Of a stretch of DNA of 64,000 nt, positions 26,727-35,847 are shown piece by piece (positions within the stretch are counted from its first letter, which is position 1; every line of letters starts with the position of its first letter). The position numbers and the translations under genes are program-made. Under the pieces are notes generated by a model. It had not been told where the DNA came from, did not search any database, and saw nothing but the letters and a program-made list of their open reading frames with translations. Source of the DNA: Bilophila sp964538355 (GTDB taxonomy: Bacteria; Desulfobacterota; Desulfovibrionia; Desulfovibrionales; Desulfovibrionaceae); the NCBI GenBank assembly GCA_964538355.1, contig CAZIFC010000004.1, forward strand, positions 1 to 64,000, given 5' to 3'.

Positions 26727-29700
26727 ATGGCCAAGAAAATGAAAACCATGGATGGCAACACAGCCACCACGCACATTGCCTATGCGCTAAGCGACGTAGC
26801 CTGCATCTACCCCATCACGCCTTCTTCCGTGATGGGCGAGCTGGCTGACGACTGGGCCGCTGCCGGTAAAAAGAACCTGATGGGACAGACCGTCTCCGTG
26901 CGTGAAATGCAGTCCGAAGCCGGTGCCGCCGGTGCCGTGCACGGTTCGCTGGTTGCCGGTGCGATGACCACCACGTTCACGGCTTCTCAGGGCCTGCTGC
27001 TCATGATCCCCAACATGTACAAGATTGCGGGCGAGTTGCTTCCTTCCGTGTTCCACGTTTCCGCCCGCGCCCTTTCCACCCACGCGCTGAGCATCTTCGG
27101 CGACCAGCAGGACGTGATGGCTGCCCGCCAGACCGGGTTTGCCTTCCTGTGCGCCAGCTCCGTGCAGGAGTGCATGGACCTCGCTCTGGTTTCCCATCTG
27201 GCTACCATCGAATCCAGCGTGCCTTTCTGCCACTTCTTTGACGGATTCCGTACTTCCCACGAAATCCAGAAGATCGAAGTCATCGACTATGAAGACATCC
27301 GCAAGGTCGTCAACTGGGACAAGGTAAACGAATTCCGGCAGAACGCCATGAATCCGGAACATCCCCACCAGCGCGGCACCGCCCAGAACCCCGACATTTA
27401 TTTCCAGAATACCGAACGCCGCAACATCTTCTACGATGCCGTTCCCAACATCGTTGTGGAAGCCATGAAGAAGGTTGAAGGCATCACCGGCCGCGCCTAC
27501 CGTCCCTTCGACTATGTGGGCCATCCTGAAGCGGAACGCATCATCGTCGCCATGGGCTCCGCCTGCGAAACCATCGAAGAAGTGGTGAACCTGCTGAACG
27601 GTCAGGGCCAGCGCGTCGGCCTCCTGAAGGTCCGCCTGTACCGTCCCTTCTCCGTTGAACACATGCTGAAGGTCATCCCCACCACGGTGAAGACCATCTC
27701 CGTCCTCGACCGCACCAAGGAACCGGGCTGCCTCGGCGAACCCCTGTACCTCGACGTGTGCGCCGCCTTCATGGAAAAGGGCAACGCTCCCCGCATCCTC
27801 GGCGGACGTTACGGCCTGGGTTCCAAGGAATTCACGCCTGCCATGGCGAAGGCCGTCTTTGACAACATGAACACCCTCGGCTCGAAGAACCACTTCTCCG
27901 TGGGCATCGAAGACGACGTGACCTACACCAGCCTTGAAATCGGCCCGGACCTCGACACCGTGGCACCCGGCACCGTGCAGTGCAAGTTCTTCGGACTCGG
28001 CGCGGACGGCACCGTGGGCGCGAACAAGCAGGCCATCAAGATCATCGGTGACAACACCGACATGTACGCTCAGGCCTACTTTGCCTACGACTCCAAGAAG
28101 TCCGGCGGCTTCACCGTTTCCCACCTGCGTTTCGGCAACTCTCCCATCAGCTCCACCTATCTGGTGAACCAGGCCGACTATGTGGCTTGCCACAAGTCCA
28201 CCTATGTGACCCAGTATGACGTGCTTGAAGGCATCAAGGACGGCGGCGTGTTCGTGCTGAACTCCGAATGGAACGCCATCGAAGACCTCGACCGTGAGCT
28301 CCCCGCCTCCATGAAGCGCACCCTGGCCCGCAAGCACATCAAGTTCTACAATGTGGACGCGGTAAAGGTCGCCACCGACCTCGGCCTCGGCGGCCGCATC
28401 AACATGATCATGCAGACGGCCTTCTTCAAGCTCGCCGAAGTCATCCCCTTCGATCAGGCCGTCGCCTATCTGAAGGATTCCATCAAGAAGACCTACGGCC
28501 GCAAGGGCGACAAGATCGTCAACATGAACATTGCCGCCGTTGACAACGCCGTTACCGCGCTGACCGAAATCAAGATTCCGGCCGAATGGGCTGACGCCGT
28601 CGACGCTCCCAAGGCTGACGCCTGTTCCTGCGGCTGCGGTTGCGGTCACAGCCACGAACCGGCCTACATCACCGACGTGGTGCGTCCCATTCTGGCTCAG
28701 CAGGGCGACAAGCTGCCCGTGTCCGCCTTTGAACCCGACGGACTCGTTCCCCTCGGCACCACCGCCTATGAAAAGCGCGGCGTTGCCGTGAACATTCCTG
28801 AATGGATCTCTGAAAACTGCATCCAGTGCTGCCAGTGCTCCTTCGTCTGCCCCCATGCCGCTATCCGCCCCGTGCTGGCTACCGAAGAAGAACTCCTTGA
28901 CGCTCCCGAATCCTTCGGCACCAAGGACGCCATCGGCAAGGAACTCAAGGGCCTCAAGTTCCGTATGCAGGTCTACGCCGAAGACTGCCTCGGCTGCGGC
29001 TCCTGCGCCGAAGTCTGCCCCGCCAAGACCAAGGCTCTGGTCATGCAGCCCCTGCACACCCAGTTCGACGATCAGGTCGCCAACCTCAAGTACGCGACCG
29101 AAAACGTGGAAATCAAGGACAACCTGGTCAGCCGCGATTCCCTCAAGGGTTCCCAGCTTCAGCAGCCCTTGCTTGAATTCTCCGGTGCCTGCGCCGGCTG
29201 CGGCGAAACGCCCTACGTCAAGCTGATTACCCAGCTCTTCGGCGAACGGATGCTCATTGCCAACGCCACCGGCTGCTCCTCCATCTGGGGCGGCTCCGCA
29301 CCTACCGTGCCCTACACCACCAACAAGGATGGTCACGGCCCGGCTTGGGGCAGCTCCCTCTTTGAAGACGCCGCCGAATACGGTTTCGGCATGTTCAGCG
29401 CAGTCAAGCATCGTCGCGACAAGCTCGCCGACATCATTGCCGAAGCTGCCCAGCTTCCCGGCCTTCCCGAAGAACTGGTCGCCTCCCTCAAGGGCTGGCT
29501 GGACAACAAGGAAGACGCTGACGGCTCCAAGAAGTACGGCGAAGAAATTCTTGCCGCACTTGCTGACGCTCCCGAACACGAACTGTTCGAACAGATCTGG
29601 GACATGAACGACCTGCTCACCAAGAAGTCCGTCTGGATCTTCGGCGGCGACGGTTGGGCTTATGACATCGGCTACGGCGGACTGGACCACGTCCTTGCTT

Positions 29701-30287
29701 CCGGCGAAGACATCAACGTGTTCGTCATGGACACCGAAGTGTACTCCAACACCGGCGGTCAGGCCTCCAAGTCCACCCCGCTTGGTTCCGTTGCCAAGTT
29801 TGCCGCTGCTGGCAAGCGTACCGGCAAGAAGGATCTGGGCCGCATGGCGATGACCTACGGCTATGTGTATGTGGCTTCCATCTCCATGGGTGCCAACAAG
29901 CAGCAGGTTCTCAAGGCCATCAAGGAAGCCGAAGCCTACAAGGGACCGTCCCTTATCATCGCTTACGCGCCCTGCATCAACCAGGGTATCCGCAAGGGCA
30001 TGGGCAAGAGCATGGAAGAAGGCAAGCTCGCCGTTGAATGCGGCTACTGGCCTCTGTACCGCTTCAACCCCGAACTTGCTGAACAAGGCAAGAATCCTCT
30101 GGTTCTTGAATCCAAGGCCCCTGACGGAACCATCCGCGAATTCCTCGCCGGCGAAAACCGTTATGCCCAGCTGAAGACCATCGCTCCCGAAGACGCTGAA
30201 CGCCTCCAGAGCGAACTGGAAAAGTCCTACAACATTCGTTATGAGCTGCTGAAGCACCTTGCCGCGCAGCCCAAGACGGAAGAATAA
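26727..30287 (+). CDS. por: Pyruvate:ferredoxin (flavodoxin) oxidoreductase, single chain
   Basis: This 1186-residue enzyme oxidatively decarboxylates pyruvate to acetyl-CoA, CO2 and reduced ferredoxin in the cytoplasm. All domains are in order: the pyruvate-binding N-terminal part (MDGNTATTHIAYALSDV, IYPITPSSVMGE), a central CoA/gamma domain (FGLGADGTVGANKQAIKII), a ferredoxin domain with CIQCCQCSFVCP and CLGCGSCAEVCP (two 4Fe-4S clusters), and the thiamine-diphosphate part with CAGCGETPY, NATGCSS and GGDGWAYDIGYGGLDH. A Cys/His-rich insert (C633-H643) lies before the ferredoxin domain. The start at 26727 follows GGAAGGGA; a GTG at 26709 is also in frame but less likely. Acetate kinase is encoded next, so acetyl-CoA may be converted to acetate with ATP gain, though no phosphotransacetylase gene is present here. 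Confidence 0.95.
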   Translation: MAKKMKTMDGNTATTHIAYALSDVACIYPITPSSVMGELADDWAAAGKKNLMGQTVSVREMQSEAGAAGAVHGSLVAGAMTTTFTASQGLLLMIPNMYKIAGELLPSVFHVSARALSTHALSIFGDQQDVMAARQTGFAFLCASSVQECMDLALVSHLATIESSVPFCHFFDGFRTSHEIQKIEVIDYEDIRKVVNWDKVNEFRQNAMNPEHPHQRGTAQNPDIYFQNTERRNIFYDAVPNIVVEAMKKVEGITGRAYRPFDYVGHPEAERIIVAMGSACETIEEVVNLLNGQGQRVGLLKVRLYRPFSVEHMLKVIPTTVKTISVLDRTKEPGCLGEPLYLDVCAAFMEKGNAPRILGGRYGLGSKEFTPAMAKAVFDNMNTLGSKNHFSVGIEDDVTYTSLEIGPDLDTVAPGTVQCKFFGLGADGTVGANKQAIKIIGDNTDMYAQAYFAYDSKKSGGFTVSHLRFGNSPISSTYLVNQADYVACHKSTYVTQYDVLEGIKDGGVFVLNSEWNAIEDLDRELPASMKRTLARKHIKFYNVDAVKVATDLGLGGRINMIMQTAFFKLAEVIPFDQAVAYLKDSIKKTYGRKGDKIVNMNIAAVDNAVTALTEIKIPAEWADAVDAPKADACSCGCGCGHSHEPAYITDVVRPILAQQGDKLPVSAFEPDGLVPLGTTAYEKRGVAVNIPEWISENCIQCCQCSFVCPHAAIRPVLATEEELLDAPESFGTKDAIGKELKGLKFRMQVYAEDCLGCGSCAEVCPAKTKALVMQPLHTQFDDQVANLKYATENVEIKDNLVSRDSLKGSQLQQPLLEFSGACAGCGETPYVKLITQLFGERMLIANATGCSSIWGGSAPTVPYTTNKDGHGPAWGSSLFEDAAEYGFGMFSAVKHRRDKLADIIAEAAQLPGLPEELVASLKGWLDNKEDADGSKKYGEEILAALADAPEHELFEQIWDMNDLLTKKSVWIFGGDGWAYDIGYGGLDHVLASGEDINVFVMDTEVYSNTGGQASKSTPLGSVAKFAAAGKRTGKKDLGRMAMTYGYVYVASISMGANKQQVLKAIKEAEAYKGPSLIIAYAPCINQGIRKGMGKSMEEGKLAVECGYWPLYRFNPELAEQGKNPLVLESKAPDGTIREFLAGENRYAQLKTIAPEDAERLQSELEKSYNIRYELLKHLAAQPKTEE

Positions 30288-30296
30288 ATCCTTTCC

Positions 30297-30319
30297 GGGA
30301 ACCGGTACATCCGGTTCCC
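30297..30319 (+). terminator. Hairpin after the PFOR gene
   Basis: A perfect stem GGGAACCGG/CCGGTTCCC with a five-base loop lies about ten bases after the stop, followed at a short distance by CTCTTTT. A second perfect inverted repeat, GACGGAGCGTTTC (30335-30347) with GAAACGCTCCGTC (30369-30381), follows. Confidence 0.6.
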
Positions 30320-30554
30320 GGTTCCCGCTCTTTTGACGGAGCGTTTCCTCGTGCCTTTTTGACAGAAAGAAACGCTCCGTCTACATTGTTTTTCAGGACG
30401 CCCTATTGGGACGATCGACAGCGTCCCCGTAAGACGCCAGGAATTGATAGCCCTAGCAGGAAGCCCTGTTGCCTCAAGAGACAAGGGAAGGTACTGTTTT
30501 GGCCAGATTATTGGCAAAAAATCCTATTAACATTTTCTAATCAGCTGGTGTACA

Positions 30555-31772
30555 ATGAAAATTCTGGTTATCAACGCGGGTTCCTCTTCTTGCAAGTATC
30601 AGTTGTTCAACATGGACGATCAGTCCGTCCTCTGCTCCGGCGTTGTCGAACGTATCGGACAGCCCATGGGCAAGCTGAGCCACAAGCTGGCTCCCGGCAC
30701 TGACAAAGAAGAAAAGATGGTGTTCGAGCATCCTTTCCCCACCCATGTGGAAGGAATGGAAGAAGTCATTGCCCTGCTCCTCGATGCTGAAAAGGGTGTT
30801 CTCAAGGATAAGTCCGAAATTTCCGCTATCGGCCACCGTGTCCTGCACGGCGGCGAAGCCATCACCGCTCCGGTGCTTATCGACGAGAAGGCAAAGGAAA
30901 TCATCCGTGATTGCTTCCCGCTCGGCCCGCTGCACAACCCGGCCAACCTGATGGGCATCGAAGTTGCTGAAAAGCTCTTCCCCGGCGTACCCAACGTGGG
31001 CGTGTTCGACACCGAATTCGGCATGACGCTGGCTCCCGAAGCCTATCTCTATCCGCTGCCCTATGCGCTGTATGAAGAACTGCGTATCCGCCGCTATGGT
31101 TTCCACGGCACCTCGCACAAATACATTGCCCACGCCACTGCGGAATTCCTCGGCAAGCCCCAGTCCGAACTGAACTCCATCACCATGCATCTGGGCAACG
31201 GCTCCTCCATGACCGCTGTTCAGAACGGCAAGTGCATCGACACCTCCATGGGCCTGACGCCTCTGGAAGGCCTGATGATGGGTACCCGCTGCGGTTCCAT
31301 TGACCCTGCCATCGTTCCTTTCATGATGGAAAAGAAGGGCATGACCCCGCAGGACGCCGATAAGGTCATGAACAAGGAATCCGGCCTGTTCGGTATCTGC
31401 GGCACCAGCGACATGCGCGATGTGCACGCCAGCGTCGAAAAGGGCGACAAGAAGGCCGAGCTTGCTCTGAAAATGCTGGTCCGCAGCATCAAGAAGACCC
31501 TCGGCTCCTACTTCTTCCTGCTCGGCCGCGTCGACTCTATCGTCTTCACTGCCGGTATCGGTGAAAATGACGAAATCGTTCGCGAAGCCGTCTGTGAAGG
31601 TCTCGAAGCCTTCGGCATCAAGATCAACAAGGAAGAAAACAATACCCGCAAGCCCGGTGCGCGCGTGATCAGCACGGAGGACAGCCAGATCCCCGTCCTC
31701 ATCATCCCCACCAATGAAGAGCTGGAAATCGCCATGACGACCAAGCGGATCGTGGAAGAAGCCCAGCAGTAA
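30555..31772 (+). CDS. ackA: Acetate kinase
   Basis: The product has 405 residues, the usual length. It has the family start KILVINAGSSSCKYQLF (phosphate-binding loop), the HRVLHGG motif, the FDTEFG catalytic aspartate region, RRYGFHGTSHKY, MHLGNGSS and the C-terminal FTAGIGENDEIVRE. The enzyme transfers phosphate from acetyl phosphate to ADP, giving acetate and ATP, or works in reverse for acetate uptake. It follows the PFOR gene by 267 bases with two hairpins between, so it probably has its own promoter. Phosphotransacetylase, its usual partner, is not in the window. The ribosome site before the ATG is weak. Confidence 0.96.
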   Translation: MKILVINAGSSSCKYQLFNMDDQSVLCSGVVERIGQPMGKLSHKLAPGTDKEEKMVFEHPFPTHVEGMEEVIALLLDAEKGVLKDKSEISAIGHRVLHGGEAITAPVLIDEKAKEIIRDCFPLGPLHNPANLMGIEVAEKLFPGVPNVGVFDTEFGMTLAPEAYLYPLPYALYEELRIRRYGFHGTSHKYIAHATAEFLGKPQSELNSITMHLGNGSSMTAVQNGKCIDTSMGLTPLEGLMMGTRCGSIDPAIVPFMMEKKGMTPQDADKVMNKESGLFGICGTSDMRDVHASVEKGDKKAELALKMLVRSIKKTLGSYFFLLGRVDSIVFTAGIGENDEIVREAVCEGLEAFGIKINKEENNTRKPGARVISTEDSQIPVLIIPTNEELEIAMTTKRIVEEAQQ

Positions 31773-31793
31773 AAGCTTCGCCAGCCTGATCAG

Positions 31794-31825
31794 AAAAGCC
31801 TCCCCTTGCAAAAGGGGAGGCTTTT
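31794..31825. terminator. Bidirectional terminator between ackA and miaA
   Basis: AAAAGCCTCCCCTT and AAGGGGAGGCTTTT form a perfect 14-base stem with loop GCAA. A-tracts and T-tracts lie on both sides, so it can stop the + strand ackA transcript and the converging minus-strand miaA transcript. Confidence 0.9.
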
Positions 31826-31869
31826 CTTTCTCGAAACCGCAAACGCCGTTGGGAGGGCTGACCCATGCG

Positions 31870-32778
31870 CTACAGGCTGTGCAGCCACCGCTCAACGCAT
31901 TCAAGCACCGCAGCATCCTCTCCCGGAGCAAACCAGCGAATCCGGCTGTCGGCATTGAACCAGGTGAGCTGCCGCTTGGCATAGGCCCGAGTGTTTTTGA
32001 TCCACAAGTCGCATGCGCTCTGAAAAGCCATCTCTCCTGAAAGGTATTGATGCAATTCGCGGCAACCGATTCCTGACCATCCCGGCAAGGTTCCCTCGGG
32101 ACAACGCGCATACTCGGCACGGGCCTCTTCAAGGGCACCGGCCTCAAGCATCATGCCGATCCGCCGTGCAAGCAGCGGCGTCAAGACATCAAGGGGCAAC
32201 TTCAATCCGATACGCAGCACATCGATATCCAGCGGAGGCGGAGTCTGGCTATGCCACCATGAAAACGTTTTCCCGGTCGCTTCAAGGACACAGAGTGCGC
32301 GCACGATACGCTGGCGATCGTTTGCATGGATGCGGGCGGCATATGCCGGATCAATGAGAGCCAGCTTCTTGTGCAGCTCCGCCGAGCCTTCAATGCGGCA
32401 CGCTTCCGTTACCCGTGCAAGAACAGGTTCCGGTATGGGAGGAATATCCACGATACCATCAAACAAGGCCCGAACATACAAGCCTGTTCCACCTACCAGA
32501 AGGGGAAACGGAACGGCCTTGATACAGGCCAGGGCGCGTTCCCCCCATGCTCCGGCGGAAAAGGATGCCGCCGTATCCAGAAAGCCATACAGATGGTGCG
32601 GGCAAACGGCCTGCTCCTCCGAAGACGGCTGTGCCGTAATGATCGGGAAGGCCCGGAACACCTGGCGCGAATCGGCATTGATCACTTCCCCGCCGAAACG
32701 TTCAGCAAGGCGAAGGGCAATCGCTGTTTTTCCCGCTCCGGTCGGACCAACGAGGCAAACAACGCGGGGTTTCGTCAT
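31870..32778 (-). CDS. miaA: tRNA dimethylallyltransferase
   Basis: This 302-residue enzyme puts a dimethylallyl group on A37 of tRNAs that read codons beginning with U. Seen in the sequence: the P-loop LVGPTGAGKTAIA near the start, NADSRQVFR (substrate-binding aspartate), HHLYGF, LVGGTGLYVRAL and the DRQRIVRALCVLEATGK stretch, then the C-terminal KRQLTWF. The 3' half ends close to the shared terminator. The start codon overlaps the end of coaD by four bases, and coaD overlaps rsmD, so the three form one minus-strand operon. Confidence 0.95.
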   Translation of the reverse strand: MTKPRVVCLVGPTGAGKTAIALRLAERFGGEVINADSRQVFRAFPIITAQPSSEEQAVCPHHLYGFLDTAASFSAGAWGERALACIKAVPFPLLVGGTGLYVRALFDGIVDIPPIPEPVLARVTEACRIEGSAELHKKLALIDPAYAARIHANDRQRIVRALCVLEATGKTFSWWHSQTPPPLDIDVLRIGLKLPLDVLTPLLARRIGMMLEAGALEEARAEYARCPEGTLPGWSGIGCRELHQYLSGEMAFQSACDLWIKNTRAYAKRQLTWFNADSRIRWFAPGEDAAVLECVERWLHSL

Positions 32779-33362
32779 ATGTTCGGTTCCCTGTTCGGCA
32801 TCATGCTTTCCAGACGCGCCAGCTCGGAAAAGTCGGGCGTCTGCGTAACAGGCTGAGAGTCCATTTCCTCGGAAAAGCCAAAGCGTTTCCGAAGACAGGA
32901 AAACACATGGTCAGGCACCAGCCCCCGCACATCTCCTCCCAAGCTGGACACCGTCTTGACGATGGTGGAGCTGATGTACAGCCAGCGATAATCGGAAATC
33001 AGAAACAGGGTTTCGATATCCGGACGGAGCTTGCGATTCATCAGGGCTATCTGAAACTCGTATTCGAAATCGGACACAGCGCGAAGCCCGCGGAGAATCG
33101 TACGCACATTTCTGTTGGCGACGTAATCCACCAGCAGCCCCTGAAAAGGCTCTACCAGGATATTCGGTTCCCCGGCAAACACCTTTTCCGCCATCGCAAC
33201 CCGCTCCCCCAGGGAAAAGAGCGGATCCTTTCCCGTATCGGCGGCAACCGCAACGATGATACTGTCAAACATTCGCAATCCGCGCCGGATGATGTTCTCA
33301 TGCCCGTTGGTCAGCGGATCGAAGGTTCCCGGATAGATTGCTACTCGCTTGTCTTGTGCCAT
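32775..33362 (-). CDS. coaD: Phosphopantetheine adenylyltransferase
   Basis: This 195-residue protein makes dephospho-CoA from 4'-phosphopantetheine and ATP. It has the nucleotidyltransferase motif YPGTFDPLTNGHENII near the start, RGLRAVSDFEYEFQIALMN in the middle and YISSTIVKTVSSLGGDV near the end of the core, which ends near residue 160. About 33 further residues (FSEEMDSQPVTQ to the end) form a tail that most CoaD proteins lack. The gene lies between rsmD and miaA and overlaps both, so it is translated as part of that operon. Pairing of rsmD with coaD is common in bacteria. Confidence 0.95.
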   Translation of the reverse strand: MAQDKRVAIYPGTFDPLTNGHENIIRRGLRMFDSIIVAVAADTGKDPLFSLGERVAMAEKVFAGEPNILVEPFQGLLVDYVANRNVRTILRGLRAVSDFEYEFQIALMNRKLRPDIETLFLISDYRWLYISSTIVKTVSSLGGDVRGLVPDHVFSCLRKRFGFSEEMDSQPVTQTPDFSELARLESMMPNREPNI

Positions 33363-33907
33363 AAGATAATCCGGGTCTGTCCGTAATGCCTGTCGGTTTC
33401 CAATGCCAGTTCTTCGTGAACAGCCTCGGCGTCAAAGCGTAGCCCGCCCTCGATTTCGGCAAGCAGGTATCCGTCGGGGGCCAGCCAGCCGCCTTTCAGA
33501 ACCGCCTTGATCGTCGGGGCCAGCCGGTTTTCTCCATAGGGTGGATCGGCAAAGATGACATCGTAAGGCTGGTACGCCCTGCCCCGCAGGAAACGCAGGA
33601 CATCGCTTTCCGCAACCCTGCACCGTTCCGCCACATCAAGGCTGTCCACGTTCTGTTCAAGACAGCGCACGACTTTCGGTTCACGCTCGACAAGGCAGAC
33701 TTCCTCAGCTCCGCGGCTGAGAGCTTCAAAGCTGAGGCTTCCGCTTCCGGCAAACAAATCCAGTACGCGCAGCCCGCTCCACACAACGCCCCGTGCCGCC
33801 AGCATGGAGAAAATGGCTTCACGGACTTTTGCCGTAGCGGGACGATATCCCGGCCCTTCAACGGTTTTCAAAATCCGGCCCCCAAGGGCACCGGCAATGA
33901 TTCGCAT
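33341..33907 (-). CDS. rsmD: 16S rRNA (guanine-966 N2) methyltransferase
   Basis: This 188-residue enzyme methylates G966 of 16S rRNA. It starts MRIIAGALGGR, as RsmD proteins do, and has RPATAKVREAIFSML, the SAM-binding LDLFAGSGSLSFEALSRGA and the catalytic FADPPYG. I set the start at 33907 rather than the longer upstream frame because of the family start and the GGAG five bases before that ATG. The last 22 bases overlap coaD. This is probably the first gene of the rsmD-coaD-miaA operon. Confidence 0.93.
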   Translation of the reverse strand: MRIIAGALGGRILKTVEGPGYRPATAKVREAIFSMLAARGVVWSGLRVLDLFAGSGSLSFEALSRGAEEVCLVEREPKVVRCLEQNVDSLDVAERCRVAESDVLRFLRGRAYQPYDVIFADPPYGENRLAPTIKAVLKGGWLAPDGYLLAEIEGGLRFDAEAVHEELALETDRHYGQTRIILWHKTSE

Positions 33908-33992
33908 GGAAACTCCAACAAGATGTGCCGGCAGTATGCCGACGCTGATGTGAAAGGAAGAGAAGAGGCCCACACCGGGCCCCTTCTCATGT

Positions 33993-35624
33993 TTACAGCT
34001 GGCTAAGGACGGACAGCAGTTCCTTGTTCAACTCAAGGACACGATCCCGGATATCAACCTGCTCGTCCCAAGGCAGGCTTTCCGCCTTTTCCAGACGAAG
34101 CCGCAGTTTCGCGGTCTTGCTTTCGATTTCCTCAAGCAGCAGATCCCAGTCCACATGGGCGTAGCTCCTGGGCTGCGCCGTGACCACAACTTCGGGTACC
34201 GCACCGGCAACCAGTTCCATTTCTTCAAGGTAACCGGGAATGCTGACATGCAGCCCGAATTTTTCCTTGATCAGGCCGCTGAGCGTTTCCTGGGCCTTTT
34301 CTTCACCATGCACCAGCACAACCTGCATTCCCGGATGGGTCATCTTGCCGACCCAGTCCAAAAGCTGGCTCTGTCCGGCATGCGCGGAAAAGCCGCCGAT
34401 GGTGAAAATCTTTGCCTTGATGGCAATATCTTCATTAAAGAGACGAATGGAGCTTGCGCCGTCCACGATTTTACGGCCCGGCGTACCCACGCCCTGATAC
34501 CCGACAAAGACGATGCTGGCGGTAGAACGCCACACATTATGGCGCAGGTGATGCTGGATACGTCCGGCGTTGCACATGCCGCTGGCGGAAATGATGATCG
34601 CCGGGCCTTTGAGCGTATTGAGGGCCTGCGATTCCGCCGCGCTCAGGGTGAACTTGACGTTGGGGAACTGCTCGCGAAGCTTCGTAGTCAGAGCAATCTC
34701 GGGAGTATCAAGATAGTCCTTGAAATCCTTGAAGACTTCGGTAGCGCGGATCGCCAGCGGGCTGTCCACGAAAATGGGCATGTCGCTCGGGAGCTTGCCC
34801 TTCTCCTTCAGCAGGTACAGGCAATACAGGATTTCCTGTGTGCGCCCCACCGCAAAGGCCGGAATGATGACCTTGTCCCGGTTGCCGTAGCTGTACGCGA
34901 TGGCATCCGCCAGTTCTTCAAAGGTCGCGGCTTCATTCTTATGGTTACGGTCGCCGTAGGTGCTTTCCAGAAAAAGATAGTCCGTCTGCTGGGCAGCCGT
35001 TACCGGATCGTGCATCAGCAGGGTTCCGGGGCGTCCAAGGTCGCCAGAGAAAACCATCCGGGTTGTCTTCCCGTTTTCGGTGACAACGATTTCCAGAAAG
35101 GCGGAACCGAGAATATGCCCGGCATCCTTGTAGGTTACGGAAATACCGGGGTGCGGTTCGAAGGTTTTGCCGTATTCTACGGTCCGGAACTGATCCGGAA
35201 CCTTACGGGCATCTTCGATCGTGTACAACGGCTGAACGGCTTTCTCCTTTCCGTTCTGTCCACTCTGTCCAGTGTTGCGCTTTTGTTTTTTCTGTTTCCA
35301 TTCCGCCGCCATTTCTTGAATGTGCGCGCTGTCTTCAAGCATCAGGCCGGCAAGCGCAGCTGTGGGAGGCGTACAATAGATAGGGCCTTTGAAACCTTCG
35401 CGCACAATGCGGGGAAGAAGGCCGGAATGGTCGATATGCGCGTGAGTAAGAAGTATAAAATCAATATTTCCGGGATGATAAACTTCAACATCGAAGTTTC
35501 TCACTTCAATGTCCGAGTTCCCCTGGTGCATGCCGCAATCTACCGAAAACCGAATCCCGCACGCTTCAATAATGTAGCAAGACCCTGTGACGGTGTGTGC
35601 CGCACCGAGAAAATGAACTTTCAT
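33993..35624 (-). CDS. Metallo-beta-lactamase/beta-CASP RNA-processing nuclease
   Basis: The product has 543 residues. The metal-binding HAHIDHSGLLPRI motif (HxHxDH) is near residue 57, with further ligands in FSGDLGRPG and the C-terminal FSAHAGQ. The beta-CASP part has FVDSPLAIRATEVFKD, ISASGMCNAGRIQHHLRH and the C-terminal VHGEEKA. This order matches the CPSF/Ysh1-like branch, bacterial members of which cut RNA. A C-terminal coiled-coil tail (about the last 50 residues) follows. An AGGAGG ribosome site fixes the start at 35624; the longer frame upstream lacks support. It stands between two divergently oriented units and appears to be transcribed alone. Confidence 0.87.
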   Translation of the reverse strand: MKVHFLGAAHTVTGSCYIIEACGIRFSVDCGMHQGNSDIEVRNFDVEVYHPGNIDFILLTHAHIDHSGLLPRIVREGFKGPIYCTPPTAALAGLMLEDSAHIQEMAAEWKQKKQKRNTGQSGQNGKEKAVQPLYTIEDARKVPDQFRTVEYGKTFEPHPGISVTYKDAGHILGSAFLEIVVTENGKTTRMVFSGDLGRPGTLLMHDPVTAAQQTDYLFLESTYGDRNHKNEAATFEELADAIAYSYGNRDKVIIPAFAVGRTQEILYCLYLLKEKGKLPSDMPIFVDSPLAIRATEVFKDFKDYLDTPEIALTTKLREQFPNVKFTLSAAESQALNTLKGPAIIISASGMCNAGRIQHHLRHNVWRSTASIVFVGYQGVGTPGRKIVDGASSIRLFNEDIAIKAKIFTIGGFSAHAGQSQLLDWVGKMTHPGMQVVLVHGEEKAQETLSGLIKEKFGLHVSIPGYLEEMELVAGAVPEVVVTAQPRSYAHVDWDLLLEEIESKTAKLRLRLEKAESLPWDEQVDIRDRVLELNKELLSVLSQL

Positions 35625-35847
35625 ACAGCCTCCTGGAACAGAGTGAATATCCAGACGAGCAACCACAATACCCGCAACACCCCTATCCTGACAAGAAAAA
35701 CTATGCCGCCCCAACCCGGCAAGACAACCCCGGAAAAGAAATCCCTGTTTTAAAAAAGCCATTTATTCAAAACAGTTTTCAGGATAGCTGACCGGCTTGC
35801 GCCAGTATGGGCATGTGATATACTCAACACATAATAAGGAGCTGCGT

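Noticed and set aside
26787..30257. 1156-residue open frame opposite the PFOR gene
   Set aside because: It exists because the PFOR gene has high third-position GC and strong codon bias; the product is low-complexity with no known motif, while the + strand has all PFOR motifs.
34155..35753. 532-residue + strand frame opposite the beta-CASP nuclease gene
   Set aside because: It lacks any motif, while the minus strand has the HxHxDH site and a good ribosome site.
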